Source of the DNA: Brienomyrus brachyistius
Lineage: Eukaryota; Chordata; Actinopteri; Osteoglossiformes; Mormyridae
Assembly: GCF_023856365.1 (NCBI RefSeq)
Contig: NC_064539.1
Location: 16,567,519 to 16,631,518 of the forward strand
Reading direction: 5' to 3'
DNA: 64,000 nt
In this document: piece after piece, positions 1-9,862 of the stretch
Numbering within the stretch: position 1 is the first letter of the stretch
Layout of the letters: every line of letters begins with the position of its first letter
Program-made: the position numbers and the translations under genes
The notes under the pieces: model-generated
Told to the model about the DNA's origin: nothing
Databases searched by the model: none
What the model saw: only the letters and a program-made list of their open reading frames with translations

Positions 1-190
1 CCGTTGTGACATTTCTCCCGTCATCCAGAAATGGCTCCATCAGACTCATGACCATGTTCTCTGCCAGCCTCTCCCTTTTCTGGTGACTGGGGTCCTTTCC
101 CAAGTTAGGGGACACGTTGCAGACGTATTTGGTCTCCAAATCCGTGGCCATCCAGAACTTGATCCCAAATTTGTCCGGCTTGGATGCGAT
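1..190 (-). pseudogene. piggyBac-type transposase fragment (middle part), cut by the window edge
   Basis: Read on the minus strand, this encodes a stretch typical of piggyBac/PGBD transposases: a block reading [15 protein letters not shown], then a segment ending in LDDGRNVTT, which normally lies just before the conserved DNFFTSL block. The family cuts and pastes DNA at TTAA sites in the nucleus. The frame is open across the fragment, but the gene is broken. Its upstream part lies at 1401-1492, beyond an inserted L2 LINE, and its C-terminal part would lie to the left of position 1. At the join of the two parts the conserved block is one base out of frame, so an additional frameshift is present. 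Recognition rests on remembered family motifs; no alignment was run. Confidence 0.75.
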
Positions 191-193
191 ATA

Positions 194-1181
194 CCAAGTG
201 ACATGGAATGGATCCACATCTACTCCACGTTGTCTTTCCACCGGTGTCCCTCAGGGCTCGGTTCTTGGCCCTCTCCTATTCTCCCTCTACACTAAATCTC
301 TTGGCGAAGTTATATCCTCACATGGCTTCTCCTACCACTGCTATGCCGATGACACTCAACTCATCCTCTCCTTCCCTCCCTCAGACACTCATGTCTCCAC
401 TAAGATCTCTACATGCTTGGCAGACATCTCATCTTGGATGACCACTCACCAGCTAAAACTCAAAACTAGTAAAACTGAGTTGCTTTACATCCCAGCTGAC
501 TCATCCCCCCTCCAGGACCTTGCGATCTCCTTTGACAACTCCCTGATCCGTCCTTCGGTTTCTGCTAGAAACCTTGGAGTTACCATAGATGATCGGTTGT
601 CATTTTCCTCACATATCACCAGTCTTTCTCGCTCTTGTCGGTTTCTCCTCTTTAACATCAGGAGGATACGTCCATTTCTTTCCACCCAGGCTACCCAGAT
701 ACTCGTCCAGTCCCTCGTCATCTCACGCCTTGACTACTGCAACTCGCTTCTAGCGGGTTTACCACTGAGCGCCATCCGTCCCCTCCAACTGATTCAGAAT
801 GCAGCTGCTCGTCTTGTTTTCATCCTTCCCAAGTTCTCCCACACCACTCCTTTGCTGCGCTCCCTCCACTGGCTTCCTGTAGCTGCACGCATCAGATTCA
901 AAACACTGATGCTCGCATACAAAGCCAAAAATTCTCTGGCACCATCCTACCTAAAGGACCTCATCACACCCCGCTCTGCACCACGATCTCTCCGATCCTC
1001 CAGCACTGCTCGACTGGTCCCACCTCCCCTCAAGGCACAAGGAAGACACGCATCTCGGCTCTTCTCTGTCCTGGCACCTAATTGATGGAATGAACTCCCC
1101 CTAGATGTCCGAACAGCTGAATCCTTGAATGTCTTCAAGCGACGACTCAAAACTTTTCTTTTTCAGAAATACCTGACGTAG
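194..1181 (+). pseudogene. L2 reverse transcriptase, C-terminal part, with one in-frame stop
   Basis: The frame contains the reverse transcriptase motifs [17 protein letters not shown] and [14 protein letters not shown] is the catalytic active-site box. The C-terminal region follows, with [14 protein letters not shown] and [13 protein letters not shown]. These are standard for the L2/CR1 group of LINEs. The enzyme copies its own RNA at a nicked target. The frame is interrupted by a TGA at 1083-1085, just before a WNELPLDVR block that is also conserved in the family, and then continues to a TAG at 1179-1181. The endonuclease domain and the N-terminal half of the RT are missing. A start codon at 117 lies in piggyBac sequence and is not a real start. 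Confidence 0.85.
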
Positions 1182-1400
1182 AACTTCTATATTCTTACTC
1201 GACTCTTTTTCTGGTGTGTGTTTTAAAAAAATAAAATAAAATAAAAATTCTGCACTACTCAATGGCGTTCTCAGAGATAGTATTCGTAGCTGGGGTCCTT
1301 ATTGAGCTAGCATCGGAAATTCATTGCAGAGTCTCAAAGCACTTATGTAAGTCGCTCTGGCTAAGGGCGTCTGCCAAATCCTGTAAATGTAAATGTAAAT
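194..1400 (+). mobile_element. 5'-truncated L2-type LINE retrotransposon
   Basis: The element carries the C-terminal part of a reverse transcriptase and ends in a 3' tail of TGTAAA-type short repeats (about 1380-1400), preceded by the phrase GTCGCTCTGGCTAAGGGCGTC, split here only as a landmark. That ending is characteristic of fish L2 LINEs. The 5' end is truncated, as is usual after target-primed insertion. It sits inside a minus-strand piggyBac transposase gene: the piggyBac reading resumes at 1401 where it stopped at 190-193. The repeated ATA at 191-193 and 1401-1403 is a possible very short target-site duplication. The element therefore post-dates the piggyBac copy. Confidence 0.85.
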
Positions 1401-1492
1401 ATACTGCATGGACAATGAACCTTGGTCGAGAACAGCTGTACATCTATGTTCATGTGTTCTCCTGGAGTGAAACTTTCAGCACAGTTCTTGGT
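1401..1492 (-). pseudogene. piggyBac-type transposase fragment (N-terminal side of the split copy)
   Basis: On the minus strand this reads a block containing ESFTPGEHMNIDVQLFSTKV, the conserved region that precedes the [11 protein letters not shown] block in piggyBac transposases. The matching continuation lies at 190 down to 1, so 194-1400 is an insertion (the L2 LINE). The fragment ends abruptly at about 1492, where an oppositely oriented piggyBac piece begins. Non-functional. Confidence 0.65.
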
Positions 1493-1900
1493 GAAGGCTG
1501 GCAGAGAACGTGGTCATGAGTCTGATGGAGTCATTTCTGGATGACGGGAGAAATGTCACAATGGACAATTTCTTCACCTCACTGTCACTGTCACACAGAC
1601 TGCTTCACTTTACTGGGCATGGTGAATAACGTTTGCCGTGAACTTCCTCCATTGGCAAAGGACACTGCACAGGGAGAGGAATTCTCCACGTCAGTGTTTA
1701 GAATGGCGCGCATGTATTCAGTACGAGCAGCAACAAGCAAGTGGCCAGTAGCTGTGTTTTACAACATGCTGGACTTGGTGGCGGTGAATGCCTACGTTCT
1801 GTACAAAGCATCTACAGGGTGGAAAGGAAAAAGAAGATTGTTTCCGATTCTTCTAGCCAAGGAACTCCATTGCCAAATACAGGGATGATGGTCACTGGGT
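1493..1900 (+). pseudogene. piggyBac-type transposase fragment, plus strand, internally deleted
   Basis: The first 70 bases repeat, in inverted orientation and at about 94% identity by eye, the sequence at 1-70, encoding AENVVMSLMESFLDDGRNVT. A DNFFTSL block follows. A frameshift near 1600 moves the continuing similarity (LGMVNNVCRELPPLAKDTA) into the frame that begins at 1541. After EEFSTSVFR the text jumps directly to MARMYSVRAATSKWPVAVFYN and the LVAVNAYVLYK block near the C-terminus. The stretch that normally carries the later catalytic aspartate region is therefore deleted. The 3' limit is uncertain; sequence to about 2090 could be decayed 3' end. Confidence 0.75.
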
Positions 1901-2780
1901 TTTCAAACGCTGCAAACACAGACTTTGAAAGATAGACAGACTGTGTGGGACAGTAACCACTGAGACAAAAGGCAGAAAGATGACGAAGAGATGAACCTGG
2001 AACTGAGGCACGGATACATCAATTTTTACATGAACAGCCAAACATGCAAAGCTGGAGAGATCACACAAAAACAAAATTCACTTTTGGTGTTATAATTCAG
2101 TGATGGCCAATGAAAATGAAATGACATTTTTATTCTGTATGTGTATGAGCATGTCAAAAACCATGGACCATGACTTCACTCAGCTTATGACATTTATATA
2201 CAAACATGCATTGGAGACTGAAGTGTTAGCATGTTTTCATTTTATTCATTTCATTCTATTAGCAACTTTTCATTCTATTTTCACTCAATTTGTTTTATAA
2301 ATAACACAGACTTGTGTTTCCATATATTTTGTGAATGTGCGTCTTTCATATTTGCAGGTCAGTCAGCGTGTGGGATATTTGGTATAGATATGGCAGACTT
2401 TTGTGAAGGTTTCCATGTCACACACAGAGGTTTAGCCTGCCTTGGATTTGAGCTACTCTGAGTAAAAAATGCAAATGCGCCAGGCCTCACAGGTAATGGG
2501 TGTGTTTGCACAACAAAAGCAGGAGGAGGATGGGGCTGAAGACCTGCGAAAATCACAGCAGGGGTGACAAACACCTTGGGACTCTCAGCAGAGAATAAAA
2601 ACTCGGTAAATCTAGTGTTAAAGACCATCATAAGTGGAAAGGTTTACTTTTTGTCGAAGACTCTTGTCATCTCCTACTTGTCACAGCCCACTTTCCTAGG
2701 TCGCGTTTGCCCTGGAAGCTCAAGGGCAGATAGAAAAAGCTTCATGGAAATTCTTCCTCCCGTCGCTCCCCTCTTCTCTC
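1901..2780. other. No recognised feature
   Basis: Mostly AT-rich sequence. The first ~150 bases may be the decayed 3' end of the piggyBac fragment. No convincing exon or repeat was seen. Confidence 0.5.
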
Positions 2781-2787
2781 CCTCCTC

Positions 2788-2870
2788 CCATCCCTCTATC
2801 TCTCTCTCGCTCTCTCTCTCTTTCTCTCTCTCCCTTTGGTCCGCTCTCTCTCCCATTCGCTCTCTCCAAG
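2788..2870. repeat. (TC)n-rich low-complexity tract
   Basis: A pyrimidine tract dominated by CTCTCT on the plus strand. It makes the overlapping open frames on both strands (about 2564-3133 plus and 2674-2991 minus) look longer than chance. Neither frame has a recognisable domain. Confidence 0.85.
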
Positions 2871-3734
2871 TTAATACTGTCGTTAAATCTCTTTTTCCAT
2901 CTCTCTCAATCACAATCTCAGCTTTTATCTCTATGCCTGATCCGGGTTGCGCAACTTCCTTCCTCCAGCTTGAAACCGAACCATCCCACAAGCCGACCGG
3001 GATGCGCTACTTAAAGGAGCAGCTGGAGAGGAACCACAGTAAAGACCGGAGGAAATACCCGACCCCCACCCCCCCTCCCAAAGACGGTGTCCAGGCCGAT
3101 AAGCGCTTTAGCGGCGCAGAGTTTCAGCTTTAAATCTGCGCACATTCTTTAACAGACATTTCTATCAGTTTTCAATAGGTCATCCTTTGGATTTACATAA
3201 GAGAATTGGTTTTGCTTAATGCATCTGGATTTGTATCAAATTAACACGCCCTGGCGTGTAGAGATGGAATTAATTTTTGAACTTCGTGTGTAAGGAGACA
3301 TTTCCATATATTTCAAGTATCTTTTGTCTTGTAGCACATGCCTGCAGTGTCCAGTATGACAGCGGCCATATCTCGTAAGACATATATGTTAAGGACTTTT
3401 GTAGCCTACATATGTATAGCCTACCTTTATTAATTTTCCGGACATGGTTTTCAAAAAGTACATTGCAGGACTGTTATTATGTATTTTGCAGTGGGTATAA
3501 ACTATACGACCTGCGAATTTAAAGTCTGATTTTCGCAGTTTAATTCGTGTGTATTTTAGAAAGATATAAACTTATAATATTCCGTGCCACGCCAATAAAA
3601 ATAGGCTATCCGGGAAACGTTTCTCTGCTTGTAATGCGCCTTGTTTCTGAATTCGGACTTTATTGGCAAACATTTCACCCGGAGCAGCAACAAGTTACTA
3701 AAATGCTGAATATTTCCCAAACGAAAGCGTCACC

Positions 3735-3890
3735 TATGATGCCACATAGGGGCGAAGCAGGTGAGCGACGGCGGCGGACCCGAGCGCCTTTATAAGGCGG
3801 TCACCTTCATTCCAGGCGGGCGGCGAGCGCTGTCCTTGGTGCGGATCCGGCGAAGTCTTGGCAGGCTGTGGACTTGGCTGCCTGAATTCT
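3735..3890. promoter_or_regulatory. GC-rich, CpG-containing patch with TATA-like core (candidate promoter)
   Basis: This short GC-rich, CpG-rich patch stands out in AT-rich surroundings. It holds TTTATAAGG at 3789-3797, inside the near-palindrome CGCCTTTATAAGGCG. It gives TATAA on the plus strand and TATAAAGG on the minus strand, so direction is not decided. No open frame of recognised function lies downstream on either side. This is inference from base composition and one motif only; a chance TATA in a CpG-rich patch is possible. Confidence 0.25.
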
Positions 3891-6800
3891 CTGTTTCAGT
3901 CTGAAATTATTAATGAAACGTATACGACATGAAAGAAAACTCCCCATTCTCTATAAATACCTTATTCCCTGTGATGAATGAATACACTATTCATAGAATA
4001 TTGTAATAGGATCCAACTGAACCTGAAACTAAAGTCGCAAAAAAGGCAATGGCATGTTGTTTAACATTCATCATCTTTCATTTCTTCACTGAATAAGTGC
4101 AGTCTTTAACATAATTCGCCGCCGTCTAAATGACAATTTAATCGATTCAATGAAAGACCTAAAGCTAAAGTGGTAAGTTAAAATCAATAAAAAATTTAAA
4201 TAGTCGTGTAATTTCTAGCGGAAGGTCTTGCGCTACAGACACAAATTCGTTATTGATTTAAAACTATCGATTTAGTTTTTTAGCAAATCAACTCTACAGA
4301 AGCACAGGCAAAATACCCATTTTAAACCACGTGGTCAGTAGGGAAACAAGCTAAAGGCAAATAAAAAAGCGGACTTTTTCCTGACGTGTTTGCTCTTTGT
4401 TTTGGCCACCGTGGTGATATTTTAGCTGAGATATTTTCTATATGTTCTGATGTTGTTGTTCTAATGTTCTAATTATCTATTAAGGAATTGATTCATTGGT
4501 GGGGCTAATATATGACTGATAATTTGTTGTCTTCGTGTAGATGAATGCATGTGGAATATAATGCCTTTAAAATGCTTATAATAAGTTGTGAGCTGGAGGC
4601 CCGTTTGTGTTTTGTGCCCTGCTGCCTAATGCTCTTAATATCCTAATATAAATGACACATTTTATTCACTTAAACCGCTCAAAATGTGCATCAGATTCGT
4701 TATATATGCACTCACTACAATAATATAACAAGACATATGCCCGACATTTTTAGAAAACAAACAACAAACAAAAATCAGTTAAGGTTCCGGACTCAAATTA
4801 CTGTTCTGCTCTGTCGATTTTGGTTCTGTTTGGTTCTATTTGATGGATTCTGTTAATTTTTCGTGAGGCTATGTGAACAACACAGCAATGGAATAAGTGA
4901 AACAAATCACCATAGAACAAGCAGTAGAATGACTTATGCTGGTCACTTTGAAAACTAGGAACTAGTACAAATACAGGTATGAAGAACAATATTCTACTTA
5001 ATATCATAAAATATGTCGTGACAAGAAAGAACGATTCATTATACCCGGAGAGGGCAGCCATCAAAACGTTAAATACAGAATTCTGACATCGACAGAGGAC
5101 CAGCCATTAAAAAAATATTTAGCTTTTTCTTCCGTTTCGTTCCCATCTCTTACACTTTTACTCTTGACATATAATTCTGTTGTATTCCACGGCACTTGCA
5201 AAAAACTCATTGATTACTATATGTAGTTAATATTTTGTGTGGAGAATTACAGATTGGTATGATCGATTCAGGTGTAGTTAAGAGATAATCATGTGAATTA
5301 TGTGATAATACAAATTATACTATAGAATATTAACTAATGAAAGCCTTCTATATATTTTTTAAAGTCACTAAATACTTTTCCAGTCGCTGTATTAAATAAT
5401 TAACATATGCAATGCGCGTTTGACCCAGTTACTGGAAATTTCAGCCGCACACATTGCTGCAGATAATTATATGACTCTTATGTTAACCTAAACCAAACAG
5501 ACTGTATGTTTAAGTACAAATGACTGTTTTGCGCCTCGCAGTGCTGCTCTATGTAATTAGAATAATCAGAATTCTTTTTACTGCAATTCGCAGTGTGATG
5601 ATGATGATGATGGAGGTTCCCTGAAACTTGATTTTGTAGCGATAACAGAGGGCTGTTAAACTAATCAATAGCTCGTCCTCAGACACCACTTTCTTTGTAA
5701 GCGTCCCTTGGATCGACTTAACCCTTCCGACGATGTCTGGCGCTACTGCTACTACATGTGTGAAGACTTTAGTAAAGCAGATCATATGCATCCTTAGGTC
5801 CGGCTATTTTTAGCTGCGCCCCGAGTATTTTAGCCCCGATGCCTATATAATCTTCCTCCAAAAACAAAAATTCAAGCCCCAGGTAAACTTGACTTAAGCC
5901 CCTGATCTTTTCAATAGCTATAGAAACTCCCCAGCCCTGGATATAACACAACAGGCTATAGTTTCACTGTTCACTATGTCTTTCGTTTGGTTGATTGAAC
6001 GCGGGCAAAGTTGGGATTGGAGATATTGTGATCCATATACTTTTAAAGCTTTCAATTGCGACTGCCAACTCCTAGTGCCATCGATCATCACGACAGCTTT
6101 CAAAATAAAGATATATATTCAGGTGTGATATTCTTGCGGTCTCCTCTTAATGATTATAGTTTTGAGTGCTGCTCGTCTATTTTAAAACAACTTGCCATAT
6201 GTTTCCCGTCGCTTCGCTCCCAACCCTGCCAACGTTTCTGTTGTCACTGCGAGAAAATATGCATACGTCACTCCATAATCACGGAATATTAAGCAGAAAA
6301 ACAAAATGAGCGAGTGGCATTATGTCATGCCGGTAGTAGTCCTGCAGGAGAATGGGTTGTACAGTTTACCAGCAAAGTAAGCTGTCTTTTACTAAGGAAA
6401 CTCTTCATTGGAAATGAAATGGTTAATAGCCTACGCTGGGAGAAAAGGAAAAATATATATATTTAAAAATGTGTGTAGCATAAATTGTATAAAGAAATGT
6501 AAAAGTGAATAAAAATTCTGGTGGATTTTAATTAAAACAAACAGGTAACCTGCGCTCATAATAATCTTTCTAATCTTTTGAATCTTGCTCTTCGGCTCAT
6601 TCCCAGGCATGTACAGACACGTGCACTGTGTTCGGCCATGTGCTCGGTGACCAAATAATTGATTCCACATTAATTTTCATGTAGTGAGCAGAAACAGTAA
6701 GACACTGCGGCACTAAAGCCATGGACAATAGTACTTCATACCCACATTCGAACACGGGGCTGTCGGTATATCAAGGCTGGATAGGGTTCTTATTGCTCCT

Positions 6801-6900
6801 TATTTTTTTCTGAAAATATAGTACTCGGGCAAAAAAAGCAAGTTGTGTTTTAGAACAAAAATTTTGAAGAAAATGCTGACACAAAGAATAACAGAACCTA
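3891..6900. other. Repeat-poor AT-rich stretch, no recognised gene
   Basis: About 3 kb without obvious transposon or tandem-repeat sequence, apart from a short (ATG)n run near 5597. Minus-strand frames around 4798-5064 and 5549-5791 are open but have no domain I recognise. Low repeat content is compatible with conserved noncoding sequence, but that cannot be judged without comparison. Confidence 0.4.
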
Positions 6901-6905
6901 TCCAC

Positions 6906-6998
6906 TCATCCATCCGTCTAACCATCCATGGTGAAGCTGGACTCTGTCCCAGGAAACTCAGGGTGTGAGTTAGTGGGAAGAATGCCAGTCAATCACAG
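6906..6998 (-). mobile_element. SINE remnant, tail end, minus strand
   Basis: Begins with the complement of the (ATGG)n tail (CATCCATCC) and continues to CCAGTCAATCACAGGGCACAC. This matches the minus-strand reading of the 3' third of the full SINE at 30878-31229. It runs directly into a CA microsatellite. Confidence 0.6.
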
Positions 6999-7075
6999 GG
7001 CACACACACACACACACACACACGCAAATGTACATGCACACAGCAATACAAACGCAGACACACACACACACTGTA
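6999..7075. repeat. (CA)n microsatellite with interruptions
   Basis: A pure CA run at about 7000-7022, then a degenerate CA-rich stretch and a second run at about 7057-7072. It lies between the SINE tail and the MITE at 7085. Confidence 0.85.
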
Positions 7076-7084
7076 GATTGTGTT

Positions 7085-7320
7085 TATGTTACTTAGTGGG
7101 GGACCAAATGTCCCCCACAATGTAATAAAAACCTATTTTTGGGGTCCCCACAAAGATCTGTGAATGCAATCAAAAAAGTAAAATGCCAGAAGTCTCGTAT
7201 TTTGTTTGGTTACTTATGGTTAAGGATAGGGTTGGGTAGGGGTTAAGGTTGTCATGCTGGGATTAGAGTTTTCCCCATAGAAATGAATGGAATGTCCCCA
7301 CAAAGATATAATTAGAAACC

Positions 7321-7322
<2 letters not shown>
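7085..7322 (+). mobile_element. MITE-like non-autonomous DNA element, microsatellite-flanked family
   Basis: Shares order and sequence with copies at 46864-47137 (same strand) and 12727-12989 and 50935-51205 (opposite strand). Shared blocks include GGGGACCAAATGTCCCC near the left end, a TTTGGTTACTTATGGTTA block, a GGGTTGGGTAGGGGTTAAGG block, and CCATAGAAATGAATGGAATG before a GTCCCCACAAAGATA end. No coding capacity. A (CA)n tract lies to the left and a (TG)n tract to the right. The superfamily was not determined. Confidence 0.7.

Positions 7323-7362
<40 letters not shown>
7323..7362. repeat. (TG)n microsatellite
   Basis: About 19 uninterrupted TG units immediately after the right end of the MITE. 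Confidence 0.95.
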
Positions 7363-7368
<6 letters not shown>

Positions 7369-8570
7369 TGGTGCAGGTAATGCGTACCATACCAAGTTTG
7401 CCTACAGAGTCTTTGTTACAGAAGTAAGACAGTCAGGGTTAGGACGCCTGTAGCAGAAATTTTGCCTAAGCTGACTAGTTATTTTACCACAAACAATAAA
7501 ATGCATGATGAGTGCAGCAAAATTTACAAATGCCACAGACCTGGGAGGCCTAAGTGATTTTTTAGTGTGGGGCCCCAAAAAACAAGAACCCTCCCCCATC
7601 TGGCTACGGGGGACGATTGCATAACCTGTCCTCAATGAAAGCCTCAGTCGTGTTCTTATCCTCTCCTTAGTTTGTTGGACGACAACATGGGAATTTAGTT
7701 TGCCTGTGCTATACAGTAAATCTCCAGATCTTTGTCCACTTCAAGTGTCCTGTCACCGTCGTAGCTGCCTGGCTTGCGAGCGCCACTGTAAATGCTACTG
7801 CGTGACCTTATGTTCCTCTGCTGACCGCCGAACTTTTATGTATTTGTTTGTAATTTTCTAATTTATTTGTTTGATTGTTTGTTTGTTTACTGTGCATTGA
7901 CTTTAAACTGCAGCTTCAAACGTCGGTGAAAGGAAAACTTAAGTGCATTTGCAAGCCCCCCCCCCCCCTCCCGTCCAATAAGTCAAACTATCACTGCTCT
8001 CCTTGATTTTGAAGGACGGAATGCTGTGGGGCAGCAGGGAATGTAGCCGAGGGAGGATGTTCCTCAGTGACTGGTCTGCGTGGATATTTCCAAAAGCCCC
8101 CTTTATTTGACATGCCACTACATTATTTAGGCACTTGCAGGAAGCTTTTATACAAATGGACTTACACATCTATCATGTTGGATCCTTTTTCTTCAGGAAT
8201 CAGAGCAGCTTGGAAGCCCTTGGGACTAGACCCTCCAACCTTTTTGTTAAAAAGATAACATTTTTTCATATAGCTACATATTAGTTACAGTGTCACTCTC
8301 ACTTAATTATGTGACTACTGAATATCATGTTAAAACGACGGGGAAAAATGACATTAAAAAACAATGTTAAAAAATGATGTTAAAAACACTTTAAAATGTT
8401 AAACGTTCTGTAAAGTATGGCATTAGTAGTATAAAGACCTTTTGAGTCCTTTTTTTTTTAATTCCAAATATGTTTAATTTTACGTGTTCATTCATTATAG
8501 CAGGTATCGAAATAAATTTAATTTCACTGCCCTGTGAAGTGAGCCACAATACATGGTTTATAATCGCTAG
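7363..8570. other. No recognised gene; one poly-C run
   Basis: Contains a run of C at about 7956-7968 and A/T-rich low-complexity sequence near 8250-8460 with repeated GTTAAAA-type words. No exon recognised. Confidence 0.5.
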
Positions 8571-8571
8571 G

Positions 8572-9862
8572 AGGCCATTGGGAAGCCCTTCCTTCAGCGT
8601 TGGGATGCCCTTCCCTCACCACTTCGATGCCCTTACCTCACCGTTGGGAATCCCTTCCCTCACCGTTGGGATGCCCTTCCCTCACCGTTGGGATGCCCTT
8701 CCCTCACCGTTGGGAAGCCCTTCCCTCACCTTTGGGATACCCTTCCCTCACCGTTGGGATGCCCTTCCCTCACCACTTCGATGCCCTTACCTCACCGTTG
8801 GGAATCCCTTCCCTCACCGTTGGGATGCCCTTCCCTCACCGTTGGGATGCCCTTCCCTCACCGTTGAGATGCCCTTTCCTCACCATTGGGATTCCCTTCC
8901 CTCAGCGTTGGGATGCCCTTCCCTCACCACTTCGATGCCCTTACCTCACCGTTGGGAATCCCTTCCCTCACCGTTGGGATTCCCTTCCCTCACCACTTCG
9001 ATGCCCTTACCTCACCGTTGGGAATCCCTTCCCTCACCGTTGGGATGCCCTTCCCTCACCGTTGGGATTCCCTTCCCTCACCGTTGGGAAGCCCTTCCCT
9101 CACCTTTGGGATACCCTTCCCTCACCGTTGGGATGCCCTTCCCTCACCACTTCGATGCCCTTACCTCACCGTTGGGAATCCCTTCCCTCACCGTTGGGAT
9201 GCCCTTCCCTCATCGTTGGGATTCCCTTCCCTCACCACTTCGATGCCCTTACCTCACCGTTGGGAATCCCTTCCCTCACCGTTGGGATGCCCTTCCCTCA
9301 TCGTTGGGATTCCCTTCCCTCACCATTTCGATGCCCTTTCCTCACCATTGGGATTTCATTCACTCACCGTTGGGATGTCCTTCCCTCACCGTTGGGATGC
9401 CCTTCCCTCACCATTGGGATTCCCTTCCCTCACTGTTGGAAAGCCCTTCCCTCACCGTTGGGAAGCCCTTCCCTCACCTTTGGGATACCCTTCCCTCACC
9501 GTTGGGATGCCCTTCCCTCACCACTTCGATGCCCTTACCTCACCGTTGGGAATCCCTTCCCTCACCGTTGGGATGCCCTTCCCTCATCGTTGGGATGCCC
9601 TTCCCTCACCACTTCGATGCCCTTACCTCAGCGTTGGGAATCCCTTCCCTCACCGTTGGGATGCCCTTCCCTCACCGTTGGGATGCCCTTCCCTCACCAT
9701 TTCGATGCCCTTTCCTCACCATTGGGATTTCATTCACTCACCGTTGGGATGCCCTTCCCTCACCGTTGGGATGCCCTTCCCTCACCATTGGGATTCCCTT
9801 CCCTCACTGTTGGAAAGCCCTTCCCTCACCGTTGGGAAGCCCTTCCCTCACCACTGCCGCCT
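8572..9862. repeat. 22-bp minisatellite, about 58 units
   Basis: Tandem repeat of a 22-bp unit of the form CCGTTGGGATGCCCTTCCC plus TCA. Variants occur: a CCACTTCGATG type always followed by GTTGGGAATCCC, and TTTGGGATACCC, ATTGGGATTCCC and CATCGTTGGGATT types. The unit contains no stop and 22 is one more than a multiple of three, so all three plus frames stay open and give spurious proteins of 370-465 residues that are the same peptide cycled. Variants recur at spacings that are multiples of 22, often 154 bp, so the array has a higher-order structure. No evidence of expression. Confidence 0.97.

Noticed and set aside
2564..3133. 189-residue plus-strand frame
   Set aside because: Open mainly because of a CT-rich tract; the opposite strand is open too and nothing is recognisable.
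5549..5791. Minus-strand frame with VVAVAPDIVGRVKSIQG text
   Set aside because: Briefly protein-like, but no family recognised and no splice signals convincing enough to call an exon.
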